Of a stretch of 64,000 nucleotides of DNA, positions 1 through 7,951 are shown in pieces. Position numbers and translations under genes: made by a program. Numbering within the stretch: the stretch's first letter is position 1; each line of letters starts with the position of its first letter. The DNA comes from Vreelandella zhuhanensis (GTDB taxonomy: Bacteria; Pseudomonadota; Gammaproteobacteria; Pseudomonadales; Halomonadaceae): the NCBI RefSeq assembly GCF_009793355.1, contig NZ_WTKP01000004.1, positions 124,001 through 188,000 on the forward strand. Direction: 5' to 3'. The notes beneath the pieces were generated by a model. The model did no database searches. It saw only the letters and a list, made by a program, of their open reading frames with translations, and was not told the DNA's origin.

Positions 1-123
1 TGCTTGTATCCAGACTTATTGGGAATGGTAAAACGCGTAAGCACACGAATATTGCCCATATTTTCTCATTCACCTTTGCTCAAGAGAATCAATGAGGTAG
101 ATTTGATCGAGGCAGCTACATAA
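1..123 (+). CDS. 3' end of an unknown gene (starts before the window)
   Basis: Frame 1 is open from the first base and ends at TAA 121-123, giving about 40 C-terminal residues that end LIEAAT. An inverted repeat follows two bases after the stop codon, which suits a gene end. The peptide matches no family I recognise. The region is AT-rich like the rest of 1-2400. A 40-codon open frame can occur by chance, so this is tentative. Confidence 0.35.
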   Translation, partial: CLYPDLLGMVKRVSTRILPIFSHSPLLKRINEVDLIEAAT

Positions 124-163
124 CCTCAATAAATGCGCTGACGGCACGTTTATTGAGATTATG
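119..163 (+). repeat. Inverted repeat (terminator-like or recombination-site-like)
   Basis: Arms CTCAATAAA (125-133) and TTTATTGAG (149-157) pair perfectly around a 15-nt loop. After one mismatch the pairing continues with CATAA (119-123) and TTATG (159-163). No T-run follows, so a rho-independent terminator is possible but not typical. The long imperfect hairpin could also be an old recombination site at the edge of the AT-rich island. Confidence 0.4.
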
Positions 164-217
164 CAACCAAGCATATAATTACTGTTAGCCTCCAACAATA
201 ACAAGGATGCTTCGTCT

Positions 218-586
218 ATGCCTCCACCCGATCAACTTGTGCTGTCTGGAATTGTTCATCCCAGAAAGGAACTATTCGCTAGAGTCGGTGATGTAGCAAT
301 TCACCCTGGGTCTGGCAGAACGCCATATATAGACGCAACCATATTTGACAGTAATTCGTGGCGATCCTTGGACCTGACAGGGTTCGGCTTTGGACTAAAA
401 AACAGAGCCTTTGATCATTCGGATGAGATCGGGTCTCTTATGCGCCAAATAGAAAGCAAGATTATTAACTGCAAAGGCACATCAGTCTACTATGACTACC
501 CTAGCGGAAGTAAAAAACGTAAATACATCTGTCGAGGCATACCATTCTCTTTATTTATTCAACGCACCCATTTGGGTTCTCATTAA
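218..586 (+). CDS. Hypothetical protein, 122 aa, possibly frameshifted
   Basis: ORF opening MPPPDQLVLSG with an AAGGA-like ribosome site about 10 nt before ATG. I recognise no domain. The protein ends in frame at 586, but an open frame in the +1 register overlaps it from about 453 and continues to 716 with a plausible strand-like stretch (WVLIKFRDDITIGFRLRV). The two may be one gene broken near 545-560, or two overlapping small genes. AT-rich codon use matches the DUF262 and HEPN genes downstream, so they probably arrived together. Confidence 0.4.
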   Translation: MPPPDQLVLSGIVHPRKELFARVGDVAIHPGSGRTPYIDATIFDSNSWRSLDLTGFGFGLKNRAFDHSDEIGSLMRQIESKIINCKGTSVYYDYPSGSKKRKYICRGIPFSLFIQRTHLGSH

Positions 587-716
587 GTTCCGGGATGACA
601 TAACAATCGGCTTCAGGCTACGCGTTAGCACTACTAAATTAATCCAGTCTAAAACTTATGAATTTAGGAAAATATATGAAAGACTATGCAAGTCAACTAG
701 AAAAGGAAACACGTAA
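492..716 (+). CDS. Hypothetical ORF, 74 aa, possible continuation of the preceding gene
   Basis: Open in a different register from the 218-586 ORF, which it overlaps, with no convincing ribosome site at its ATG. Its C-terminal half (FRKIYERLCKSTRKGN) looks like a natural charged tail, so I favour it being the displaced 3' part of the 218-586 gene after a frameshift. It overlaps the original start of the DUF262 gene at 676 by about 40 bases, the compact packing typical of an operon or cassette. Confidence 0.3.
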   Translation: MTTLAEVKNVNTSVEAYHSLYLFNAPIWVLIKFRDDITIGFRLRVSTTKLIQSKTYEFRKIYERLCKSTRKGNT

Positions 717-753
717 AGTTGACTTTGACTCATTCGATATATCAGTAAAATAA
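676..753 (+). pseudogene. Cut-off N-terminal segment of the DUF262 gene (in-frame TAA)
   Basis: ATG at 676 opens 25 codons ending DFDSFDISVK, then TAA at 751-753, then the same frame runs straight on as LVSMADEGIVDIAPEYQRQF. From memory of DUF262 proteins, this spot usually reads like VKELVxMV-(D/E)-G, so the TAA sits where a GAA glutamate codon is expected (one G-to-T change). The segment and the ORF at 763 are therefore best read as one gene of about 343 codons with a nonsense mutation. Confidence 0.7.
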
Positions 754-762
754 CTGGTCTCA

Positions 763-1707
763 ATGGCAGATGAGGGTATTGTTGATATCGCCCCCGAATA
801 TCAAAGACAATTTAGATGGCCCCGTGAAAATCAATCGAGGTTAATCGAATCTGTCCTTCTAGGGATACCCGTACCCAGCCTATTTATGGCAGCAAACAAA
901 GATGGTTCTTGGGAATTGATTGATGGTGTTCAACGATTGAGTTCATTGATCCACTTTGTCGGCAACGAAGAACAATTAGAAAAACTTGGTTTTAAATCTA
1001 ATTTAACACTTAATAGCCTTGATGTTCTGACGGAATTCAATGGATCTAGTTACAAGGATCTACCACAAACCCTGAAACTAAAGTTCAGCTTGAGGCCTCT
1101 GAAAGTCACAACACTGAGTGATAAAAGCGATCTTAAAGTTCGTTTTGACTTGTTTGAAAGATTGAATACTGGAGGCATAAAATTAACTGATCAAGAAATT
1201 CGAGCCTGCGTTTTTCGCGGCCAATTCAATGATTTTATTTCAGAGCTTTCTGAGAATGAACATTTCAATGCTGTAGTCAACCTTCCTAAGGCAAAAGAAA
1301 GTGATGGGACAAAAGCAGAATTAATACTAAAATTCTTTTCTTATAAAAATAATAGAGATAATTTTGAGCATAGCGTAGTTGATTTCCTTAATGATTACAT
1401 GGCTGATTCTTCTGTATCATTTAACTATAAAAAGAACCGCTCAATATTCGAAAATACTTTTGAAGCATTAGCTAGCGAGCTACCTGAAGGAATAAAAAGA
1501 GGAAATAGGAAAACCACGCCCTTTAATCTCTTTGAAGCAATATCCATTGGAGCAGCAGATGCTATTGAGGAAGGAACCGACATACGGGGAAAAGATGTTG
1601 AAACTTGGATTGATGATGAAGAGCTAACTAAACTTACCTCTTCAGCAACTAACTCCAAGCCCAAATTAAAGGCAAGAATTGGATATTGCTATGACAGGTT
1701 CAAGTGA
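763..1707 (+). CDS. DUF262 (ParB/GmrS-like) protein, N-terminally shortened
   Basis: DUF262 proteins share the ParB-like nuclease/NTPase fold of GmrS in type IV restriction systems and occur widely in defence loci. Visible family features are IAPEYQRQFRWP followed by a second basic stretch, ESVLLGIPVPSLFMA, the core IDGVQRLSSL and FERLNTGGIKLTDQEIR near residues 125-145. Only the ATG at 763 gives an uninterrupted frame. The natural start is probably 676, upstream of an in-frame stop at 751. Restart at 763 would lose about 29 residues just before the IAPEYQRQ motif, so activity is doubtful but possible. The 3' end overlaps the HEPN gene by 17 bases, suggesting translational coupling. AT-rich codon use marks it as foreign to the flanking genes. 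Confidence 0.75.
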   Translation: MADEGIVDIAPEYQRQFRWPRENQSRLIESVLLGIPVPSLFMAANKDGSWELIDGVQRLSSLIHFVGNEEQLEKLGFKSNLTLNSLDVLTEFNGSSYKDLPQTLKLKFSLRPLKVTTLSDKSDLKVRFDLFERLNTGGIKLTDQEIRACVFRGQFNDFISELSENEHFNAVVNLPKAKESDGTKAELILKFFSYKNNRDNFEHSVVDFLNDYMADSSVSFNYKKNRSIFENTFEALASELPEGIKRGNRKTTPFNLFEAISIGAADAIEEGTDIRGKDVETWIDDEELTKLTSSATNSKPKLKARIGYCYDRFK

Positions 1708-2374
1708 GATATTTAAAACAATAGAGTTAGAAATTTTAGATAGATTAAACCAATCTAAGGAGCTGATTAGCCATGTCTCAGCTTTGGAAGCTAGTGGTCA
1801 AAGCACCGACTTGGTTAAGATTCAAAAGGGGTTTCTTTTTGTTTCTTTGTATTCATCAGTTGAATACACAATTACTAATGTGGTATCGCGCTTTCTTGAA
1901 GTCATTAGTCAAGAACAGCTCAAACCGTTGGAGTTCAAGAAATATTTATTGTGCACCGTCCTAGATAGTAAATTCAATGCTCTTTTAAATAGCTCTAAAA
2001 AGAATGTTTGGAATAAAAAGAAGGACCTGTTTGATGCTCTATTTTCTACTGCGCCTGCACAGATAGACGATTCAGTATTTCCTACCGATGGGATTAATAT
2101 ATCCCAACAACAAATTGAAGACATATGGGCCATATTCCATTTGGCGGGCGATGCATTTCCTTCAAACATAAACCCATGGATATTGAGAGAAATTAAGGAA
2201 CACAGAAATGCCATCGCTCATGGTAGAGAAAAAGCAGCGAAGATTGGGGGGCGTTACACAGTTAATGTCTTGAATCAAAGGGTCGCAGATATTGAAACAA
2301 TTTGTTTTCACATTGTTTCAGGATTTGAAAATCTAGTTAACAGTAAAGATTATGTCTACTCTGGTGCTGCATAG
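1691..2374 (+). CDS. HEPN-type RNase (MAE_28990/MAE_18760-like)
   Basis: A 227-residue protein, helical throughout by eye. It carries the HEPN catalytic signature R-x4-H as RNAIAH near the C-terminal third (EIKEHRNAIAHG) and the N-terminal motif SSVEYTITNVV typical of the MAE_28990/MAE_18760 family. HEPN domains of this type are usually metal-independent RNases that cut tRNA or mRNA in toxin-antitoxin or abortive-infection systems. I chose ATG 1691, which overlaps the DUF262 gene end; TTG at 1679 is an alternative in the same frame. DUF262 plus this HEPN family is a recurring pair, so a two-gene defence module is likely. With DUF262 broken, the nuclease may be unrestrained, weakly expressed or now inert. 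Its TAG stop directly abuts an attC-like element. Confidence 0.75.
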   Translation: MTGSSEIFKTIELEILDRLNQSKELISHVSALEASGQSTDLVKIQKGFLFVSLYSSVEYTITNVVSRFLEVISQEQLKPLEFKKYLLCTVLDSKFNALLNSSKKNVWNKKKDLFDALFSTAPAQIDDSVFPTDGINISQQQIEDIWAIFHLAGDAFPSNINPWILREIKEHRNAIAHGREKAAKIGGRYTVNVLNQRVADIETICFHIVSGFENLVNSKDYVYSGAA

Positions 2375-2447
2375 CGCTAACAAGGCGCTGTTGTCGGACA
2401 ATTTTTCCACCGCTGCGCTCCAAATTTGCCACAAAATTTTGCGCTAG
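2375..2447 (+). other. Integron attC-like recombination element
   Basis: Directly after the HEPN stop codon lies CGCTAACAAGGCGCTG, then GTCGGACAATTTTTCC, CCGCTGCGCTCC, AATTTGCC and a terminal GCGCTAG. Order and wording resemble attC sites of chromosomal integrons (AAC core, central GCTGCGCTC loop, terminal GCGTTAG). Central arms TGTCGGACAATTT and AAATTTGCCACA pair with two unpaired bases on one strand, like the extrahelical bases of folded attC. The right core box is degenerate (GCGCTAG rather than GCGTTAG). No integrase is in the window. Confidence 0.5.
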
Positions 2448-2489
2448 TCCCTGAGTACAAAAAGCACACAATGTGCCACAGTCCTACCT

Positions 2490-2549
2490 ATCAAAAAGAT
2501 CATTCCGAGCCGGAAAGCGACCAAAAGCTATTTGGGAGGTCCGAAATGA
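2490..2549 (+). pseudogene. 3' remnant of a BrnT-type toxin gene
   Basis: In the frame offset from the antitoxin, the codons read IKKIIPSRKATKSYLGGPK and stop at TGA 2547-2549, which overlaps the antitoxin ATG as ATGA. The PSRKAT-x2-YL ending is the familiar C-terminus of BrnT-family toxins, and the overlap is the usual brnT-brnA arrangement. No toxin sequence is found further upstream, where the attC-like element ends at 2447. The toxin has lost its first 60-70 codons. Confidence 0.65.
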
Positions 2550-2818
2550 GCAGGCTGGATAAAGAAGAGCAGGAAATTCTGGATGCATTCGATGCAGGAG
2601 AGTTACAGCGAGCGCCAGATGTTGAGGATAGGAAAGCGCGGCATGAGCAGTACGCCGAGGCCATGTTCAAGAAAGATGCACGCATCAACATCAGGCTTTC
2701 TTCCAAGGATCTTCGGGGGCTCCAGAAGAAAGCGCTGGCGGAAGGCATTCCCTACCAGACACTTGTGGCCAGCATCCTTCACAAGTATGTGGAAGGTCGC
2801 TTGCATGAGGATCGATAG
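2546..2818 (+). CDS. BrnA/CopG-like antitoxin (orphan)
   Basis: 90 residues starting MSRLDKEEQEILDAF, with GGAGGT at 2535-2540 as ribosome site. The C-terminal half (KKDARINIRLSSKDLRGLQK, then EGIPYQTLVASILHKYVEG) has the ribbon-helix-helix pattern of antitoxins that pair with BrnT or RelE-like toxins: a beta strand for DNA contact followed by two helices. The acidic N-terminal part would wrap the toxin. The cognate toxin just upstream is reduced to about 20 codons, so this is an orphan antitoxin that may still act as a DNA-binding autoregulator or neutralise a related toxin elsewhere. Confidence 0.75.
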   Translation: MSRLDKEEQEILDAFDAGELQRAPDVEDRKARHEQYAEAMFKKDARINIRLSSKDLRGLQKKALAEGIPYQTLVASILHKYVEGRLHEDR

Positions 2819-2932
2819 CTAATTTCAATGGTGCCTATAGCCGCCCGAGAAGCTTTCGCCACCTGACGCGATGCAGGATTGTCGACTAGACTGAGTGTAA
2901 GCCCATCTAGTCAAGTCGAGGAGAATAATAAC

Positions 2933-5131
2933 GTGTCCGATCAAAAACCTACACGCCCGGAATGGGGCGCACGTACCACGCCACGTCTGCAGGGCAACGA
3001 ACACTGGTGGCCCGACCAGCTCAACCTCAACGTCCTGCACCAGAAGCATCCCGACGCCAGCCCCTTTGGTGCGGATTTCAGCTACGGAGAAGCGTTCTCG
3101 CAGCTTGACGTCGACGAACTCTCCGCCGATGTCGATGCGTTGATGACCGACTCGCAAGAATGGTGGCCCGCCGACTGGGGCCACTACGGGCCGTTCTTCA
3201 TCCGGATGTCGTGGCACGCGGCCGGTACCTACCGGGCGCTCGACGGCCGTGGCGGCGGCGGCACCGGCGCGCAGCGCTTCGCCCCGCTCAACAGCTGGCC
3301 CGACAACGGCAACCTGGACAAGGCGCGCCGCCTACTGTGGCCGATCAAGCAGAAATACGGCGAGAAGATTTCCTGGGCCGACCTGATGGTCTTCGCCGGT
3401 AACCGCGCGCTCGAAACGATGGGCTTTCGCACCTTCGGTTTCGGGTTCGGCCGCTCCGACATCTGGGCGCCCGAAGACGACATCTATTGGGGGCCGGAGA
3501 CCGAGTGGCTGGCGACCAACGATGAGCGCTACACCGGAAGCTGGGAAGATGGCAGCCGCGTGCTGGACAACCCGCTCGCCGCGGTCCAGATGGGGCTGAT
3601 CTACGTCAACCCGGAAGGCCCCAACGGCATCCCGGATGCGATGAAATCCGCGCAGGATGTACGCGAGACCTTCGCGCGGATGGGCATGAACGACCGCGAG
3701 ACGGTCGCGCTGACCGTCGGGGGACACACTTTCGGCAAGATGCACGGCAACGGCCCCGCCGAGGCCGTCGGCGCGACGCCAGAGGAAGCCAAGGTCAACG
3801 AGATGGGGATCGGCTGGGCCAACAAGCACGAGACCGGCCTCGGTGAGTACACCATCACCTCCGGACTCGAAGGCGCCTGGACCCCGACGCCGACCAAGTG
3901 GGATCACACCTACCTGAAAACCATCTTCGCCCATCAGTGGGAGGTCAAGAAGTCGCCCGCCGGCGCGAACCAGTGGGAGCCGGTCGAAGTCAAGGAAGGC
4001 TACTGGGTGCCCGACGCCCACGTCGAAGGCAAGAAGAACCCGCCGGTGATGAATACCGCCGACATGGCGATGATCACCGACCCCGACTATCTCGCGATCT
4101 CCAAGGAGTACCACGAAAACCCAGAGGTGCTCACCGACGAGTTCGCCCGTGCCTGGTACAAGCTGCTGCACCGTGACATGGGCCCACGCGACCGCTATCT
4201 CGGCCCGCAGGTGGCCGACGAAGTTCTCGTCTGGCAGGACCCGGTGCCCGAGCACCAGGGGCCACTGGTCAACGATCAGCAGATCGCCACCCTCAAACAG
4301 CAGATCGCCGACGCCGGCCTCACCGCCAAGCAGCTGGTGGGAACCGCCTGGGCCTCGGCCTGCACCTATCGCCAGACCGACCACCGCGGCGGCGCCAACG
4401 GCGCACGTATTCGTCTCGAGCCGCAGGTCGGCTGGGACATCAACGTGCGCTCCGGTGTGGCGGAAGTGATCGACAAGCTCGATGAGATCAAGGACGCATC
4501 AGACGCCAACATCTCGCTTGCGGACATGATCGTGCTGGGCGGCAGCGTCGGGGTGGAAATGGCAGCTAAGGCGGCCGGGCATGACATCAAGGTGCCGTTC
4601 ACTCCGGGCCGCACCGACGCCAGCCAGGAAATGACCGAGGTGGATACCCACGCCTACCTCGAACCCAGGCACGATGCGTTCCGCAACTACATGCAGGAGC
4701 AGACGACGTCCATTCCCGCCGAGCACCTGATGATCGACCGGGCGTTCATGCTCAATCTCAGCGTACCGCAGATGACCGCACTCCTCGGCGGCATGCGGGC
4801 CATCGGCGCTAACGTCGGTGACAACGATGAAGGGGTTCTCACCGATCGCCCCGGCCAGCTGACCAACGACTTCTTCGTCAACCTCATCGACATGGGCACC
4901 GTCTGGGCGCCGGTCGACGAGAACGAAGAACGCTTCGAAGGCCACGACCGCGCCACGGGCGAGAAGAAATGGACCGCGACACGCGTCGATCTGGTCTACG
5001 GTTCCAACTCGCAGCTGCGCGCCATCGCGGAGGAGTACGCCGCAAACGGTGGTGAGGAGAGAATGCTCGACCGCTTCGTCAAGGGCTGGGTCAAGGTCAT
5101 GGAGAACGACCGCTTCGACCTGCACCGCTGA
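2933..5131 (+). CDS. katG: Catalase-peroxidase KatG
   Basis: Haem enzyme that removes hydrogen peroxide by catalase and peroxidase activity. 732 residues, normal for the family, with two homologous peroxidase halves. The active-site motif [11 protein letters not shown] supplies distal Arg, Trp and His; VGGHTFGK carries the proximal haem His. The Met-Tyr-Trp adduct residues are present: Trp of RMSWH, Tyr of [11 protein letters not shown] and Met of ARMGMND. I start at GTG 2933 because GAGGAG at 2918-2923 is well placed; the frame is open upstream to 2879 but without a ribosome site. The gene is monocistronic, followed by two hairpins. Its GC-rich coding sequence marks the return to core genome after the AT-rich island. 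Confidence 0.97.
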   Translation: MSDQKPTRPEWGARTTPRLQGNEHWWPDQLNLNVLHQKHPDASPFGADFSYGEAFSQLDVDELSADVDALMTDSQEWWPADWGHYGPFFIRMSWHAAGTYRALDGRGGGGTGAQRFAPLNSWPDNGNLDKARRLLWPIKQKYGEKISWADLMVFAGNRALETMGFRTFGFGFGRSDIWAPEDDIYWGPETEWLATNDERYTGSWEDGSRVLDNPLAAVQMGLIYVNPEGPNGIPDAMKSAQDVRETFARMGMNDRETVALTVGGHTFGKMHGNGPAEAVGATPEEAKVNEMGIGWANKHETGLGEYTITSGLEGAWTPTPTKWDHTYLKTIFAHQWEVKKSPAGANQWEPVEVKEGYWVPDAHVEGKKNPPVMNTADMAMITDPDYLAISKEYHENPEVLTDEFARAWYKLLHRDMGPRDRYLGPQVADEVLVWQDPVPEHQGPLVNDQQIATLKQQIADAGLTAKQLVGTAWASACTYRQTDHRGGANGARIRLEPQVGWDINVRSGVAEVIDKLDEIKDASDANISLADMIVLGGSVGVEMAAKAAGHDIKVPFTPGRTDASQEMTEVDTHAYLEPRHDAFRNYMQEQTTSIPAEHLMIDRAFMLNLSVPQMTALLGGMRAIGANVGDNDEGVLTDRPGQLTNDFFVNLIDMGTVWAPVDENEERFEGHDRATGEKKWTATRVDLVYGSNSQLRAIAEEYAANGGEERMLDRFVKGWVKVMENDRFDLHR

Positions 5132-5137
5132 GCGTCA

Positions 5138-5208
5138 GGCCCGCGAGGGAACGCGGGCCGTTGCTGGTAAACTGCACCCCGAAGGTTGGACGCCCAATCT
5201 TCGGGGTG
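5138..5208 (+). terminator. Tandem hairpins after katG
   Basis: First stem: GGCCCGCG (5138-5145) with CGCGGGCC (5152-5159). Second and stronger: CACCCCGAAGGTTGG (5175-5189) with CCAATCTTCGGGGTG (5194-5208), followed by TGTTTTGTATTTT, a classical rho-independent terminator for katG. It may also serve paaX, which arrives from the other side. Confidence 0.8.
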
Positions 5209-5238
5209 TTTTGTATTTTAGGCTGGCTAAAACACCCT

Positions 5239-6168
5239 TCAATCCAGGCCGCCAAAACGCTGATAGAACCCGGGCGTAGGGGCGGGCAAGGGGCCTTCGG
5301 CGGTTTCCAGGTGTTTGTCCAACCAACTCTCCGCACGCTGATGAATCGCACGGTATATGTTTCGGCATAGCTGAAAGGCATTGCGCCCTTCCCAAGCGGC
5401 GGGAAGCAGCTCATCCGGAAGTTGAGGGTCGCGAAGTTGAACCTTGCGGTATTCATGAATTAACAAGATACGCGCGATAAAGCACTCTTCTTCGCTAAGT
5501 GCATTATCTTCATTGGCCAGGGCGCGCCATAAAGGGCGAAACTTATCCAGAAAAACCTTGTAGCTCTGGGATAACTCATCAAGGTTCCAACTCTCTCTAA
5601 CCTGGAGCCTCAAGGGCTTTCTTACCATGGGCGTCAGCGGCTCGGTCTGCATGATAATGGTATCTTCGGCAGCCCCCATTTCCTGTAGTACCGCAATCGT
5701 TTCATTTCGGCTAAGCGTGGGGTGCGCCAGAATCCCAGGACAAAAGCTGCCAAACCCGAGCCACTCCAGTTCATCACGCACTTTCTGGCGTGTCGCAGGC
5801 TCCAGCTGCGTCAACATGGCCAATGTCCATTTGCCCATCCATTGGGTTTGCTGGCCGTGGTAAACCCGCTTGAAGGCCTGTTCAAAACGACGCCGCCCGG
5901 CATTGCTCAGGCTGTAGTAACTGCGCCGGCCCACCTTTTCGCCTTGCAGCCAGGTATCCTGGGTTAGCCGATAAACAGACGTTCTTACCAGGCGTTCGTT
6001 AATGCCGATGGGTTCCAGCAGTTGATACAAACTACCCAGCCAGACAGTGCCCCCTCGCGGGACAATCGCATCGCCGTAAACGGTAATGATGAGAGAGCCG
6101 GCGCGAATCGGGCGACGTGCCTGGAAGTTGCAGACGAGATCCGCAACACAGTCAGAAGCAAGCGACAT
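5239..6168 (-). CDS. paaX: PaaX, phenylacetate pathway repressor
   Basis: Represses phenylacetate genes and is released by phenylacetyl-CoA. 309 residues with the PaaX pattern: N-terminal winged helix (RAGSLIITVYGDAI, PRGGTVWLGSLYQLL, NERLVRTSVYRLTQD), central domain with GKWTLAMLT, and C-terminal PaaX_C domain with ECFIARILLIHEYRK and DPQLPDELLPAAWEG. The frame is open 29 codons further upstream, but homology begins near MSLASDCVADLV, so I use ATG at 6168. It stands alone, about 5 kb from paaY/paaN, facing katG. Likely targets are the paaN, paaF and paaA promoters in this window. Confidence 0.95.
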   Translation of the reverse strand: MSLASDCVADLVCNFQARRPIRAGSLIITVYGDAIVPRGGTVWLGSLYQLLEPIGINERLVRTSVYRLTQDTWLQGEKVGRRSYYSLSNAGRRRFEQAFKRVYHGQQTQWMGKWTLAMLTQLEPATRQKVRDELEWLGFGSFCPGILAHPTLSRNETIAVLQEMGAAEDTIIMQTEPLTPMVRKPLRLQVRESWNLDELSQSYKVFLDKFRPLWRALANEDNALSEEECFIARILLIHEYRKVQLRDPQLPDELLPAAWEGRNAFQLCRNIYRAIHQRAESWLDKHLETAEGPLPAPTPGFYQRFGGLD

Positions 6169-6267
6169 GGTGATAGTGAGTCCCTGTGCGGCAATTCCGT
6201 GGGTGTTGAACGTTGGCAGCAAAGGCGCACATGCTACACAAAGGAGATATATCACGCCATAAAAGGC

Positions 6268-6357
6268 GCCGTGCCGCTCCCGCCAGTAAGCGGAAACGGC
6301 ACGGCTGTTCTAGCGTCTAGCCTGGTGTAACGCCCACATCAGGGGAGTGGGAGCGTT
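6268..6357. terminator. Hairpins between paaX and the NSS transporter
   Basis: GCCGTGCCG (6268-6276) pairs with CGGCACGGC (6297-6305), and AACGCCCAC (6329-6337) pairs with GTGGGAGCGTT (6347-6357, one bulge). Both lie just after the end of the minus-strand transporter gene and may end its transcript. No strong T-run follows on either strand, so this is a modest call. The paaX promoter must also lie in 6169-6270. Confidence 0.4.
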
Positions 6358-6370
6358 TCGGCTAGGTGGC

Positions 6371-7831
6371 TCAGGAGACCTGGCGGCGTAGCCGCGGACT
6401 GGCCAACTCGCCCACCACGGTAACCAGCGCCAATAGCGCCAGCAACCAGGGCCACTGGGTGGCTATCTGAAGCGTGGCAAGACCCAGCGCATCGATGAAA
6501 ATCAACACGATGCCCAGCGGGCTCACGTAACGCACCATGAACAGCCACAGCGCATGCTGGGTGCGGCTGAGTCCCAACTCTTCCCGGAAGATTTCGTTGC
6601 GCAGCAGGAAACCTGCCATCAAGGCCATGCCCAGGCCGCCCAACGGCATCATCCAGCGAGAGGTCAGGTAATCCAGCCAGTCGAAGAAGTTGCGTCCCGC
6701 CAGGGTCCAGTCGGCGCCCAGGTTGAACGACAGCATCGCCAGGGTACTGACCAGCCACAGAACGATACCCACACCCCAGGAAGCTTTTTTCCGCGTCATG
6801 CCTTTACTGTCGGTGAGCCAGGCCACCGTGGCTTCGATCATCGAAATCGAAGAGGTGAGTGCGGCCATCGCCAGCATCAGGAAGAATAGGATGCCGAACA
6901 AGGTGCCAAACGGCATTGCTTGGAAGGCCAGCGGCAAGCTCATGAAGATCAGCCCCGGCCCAGCACCCGGGCTCATTCCGTTAGCGAAAATGATCGGGAA
7001 GATCGCCAGTCCCGCCATCAGCGCCACAACGGTATCGGCAATCGCTACGCTGAACGTGGTGCGCGCGATGGAGTGTCCCGCCGGCAGGTAAGAGCCGTAC
7101 GTCAGGATCGCCCCGGAAGCCAGCGACAGGGTGAAAAAGGCATGCCCCAGCGCGGCTAGCAGGCCTTCACTGCTGAGACCTTCGGTATTGAAGGAAAACA
7201 GGAACGACCAAGCCTCGCCAAAGCCACCGGAAAAGGCGCCGTAGCCGATCAGGATACCCAGCATGATCACCATGCCCGGCATCATCCAGCTGACGCTTTT
7301 CTCGATACCGGCTTGCACGCCCTTGCCCACGATCAGCATGGTCAACACCGTGACCAGCGTGCTCCAGGCGCCCAGATTGAAGGGATTGGCGTTATTGGCC
7401 GCGAAAATCGCCGCCATGTCATCGACGCTGGTACCCGCCAGCCCACCACTGAGCATTTTCCATAGATAGGAAAACGCCCAGCCGGCGACCACCACGTAGA
7501 AAGACAGGATCATGAAACCGCACAGCATGGCCATCCAGCCGAAGATCGACCAGAAACTGCCATGGCCCGATTCATGCACCACACGGCGGATAGCGTCAAT
7601 CGGGCTACCCCGGCCACGGCGGCCGAAGCTGATTTCAGCCATCATGATAGGAACCCCTACCGCCAGAATGCAGGCCAGATAGACCAGCACGAAGGCACCG
7701 CCACCGAACTCACCGGTGATGTAGGGAAACTTCCAGATATTACCCAGACCCACTGCGGAACCAGTGGCAGCCAGTACAAACCCCCAGCGGCCCAGCCACA
7801 GCGTCTTGGTAGGTGTATTCGTCGTCGTCAT
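6371..7831 (-). CDS. Sodium-dependent transporter, NSS (SNF) family
   Basis: 486-residue inner-membrane symporter with 11-12 predicted membrane segments. The first carries the NSS signature RWGFVLAATGSAVGLGNIWKFPY, part of the sodium and substrate site formed by unwound TM1. GGGAFVLVYLACILAVGVPI is typical TM2. Bacterial NSS proteins (LeuT, TnaT, MhsT) import neutral or aromatic amino acids with Na+. It lies just downstream of hppD on the same strand but is separated by a terminator, so tyrosine or phenylalanine uptake is a reasonable inference, not shown by sequence. Transcript probably starts in the AT-rich 7832-7920 stretch. Confidence 0.93.
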   Translation of the reverse strand: MTTTNTPTKTLWLGRWGFVLAATGSAVGLGNIWKFPYITGEFGGGAFVLVYLACILAVGVPIMMAEISFGRRGRGSPIDAIRRVVHESGHGSFWSIFGWMAMLCGFMILSFYVVVAGWAFSYLWKMLSGGLAGTSVDDMAAIFAANNANPFNLGAWSTLVTVLTMLIVGKGVQAGIEKSVSWMMPGMVIMLGILIGYGAFSGGFGEAWSFLFSFNTEGLSSEGLLAALGHAFFTLSLASGAILTYGSYLPAGHSIARTTFSVAIADTVVALMAGLAIFPIIFANGMSPGAGPGLIFMSLPLAFQAMPFGTLFGILFFLMLAMAALTSSISMIEATVAWLTDSKGMTRKKASWGVGIVLWLVSTLAMLSFNLGADWTLAGRNFFDWLDYLTSRWMMPLGGLGMALMAGFLLRNEIFREELGLSRTQHALWLFMVRYVSPLGIVLIFIDALGLATLQIATQWPWLLALLALVTVVGELASPRLRRQVS

Positions 7832-7922
7832 CGGGGAAAACCTTATAGATTTAATTGTTTTTTAGGTTATTTTTTCTAGACAGCAAAAACAACCAATGAA
7901 GAGCAGATTGGTTGCATGAAAA

Positions 7923-7943
7923 GACCGCCCTACCCGGGCGGTC
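7923..7943 (-). terminator. Rho-independent terminator of hppD
   Basis: GACCGCCC (7923-7930) pairs with GGGCGGTC (7936-7943). Read on the minus strand the stem is followed by TTTTCATGC, giving a short U-tract just after the hppD stop. Confidence 0.75.
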
Positions 7944-7951
7944 CAGGCTTT

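Noticed and set aside
2426..2545. Longer start for the BrnA-like antitoxin (130 aa)
   Set aside because: The extra N-terminal part crosses the attC-like end and the toxin remnant in another register; GGAGGT before 2546 decides the start.
3332..4384. Long minus-strand open frame (350 codons) inside katG
   Set aside because: It lies opposite a fully supported KatG frame; GC-rich third positions keep antisense frames open, and the peptide has no family look.
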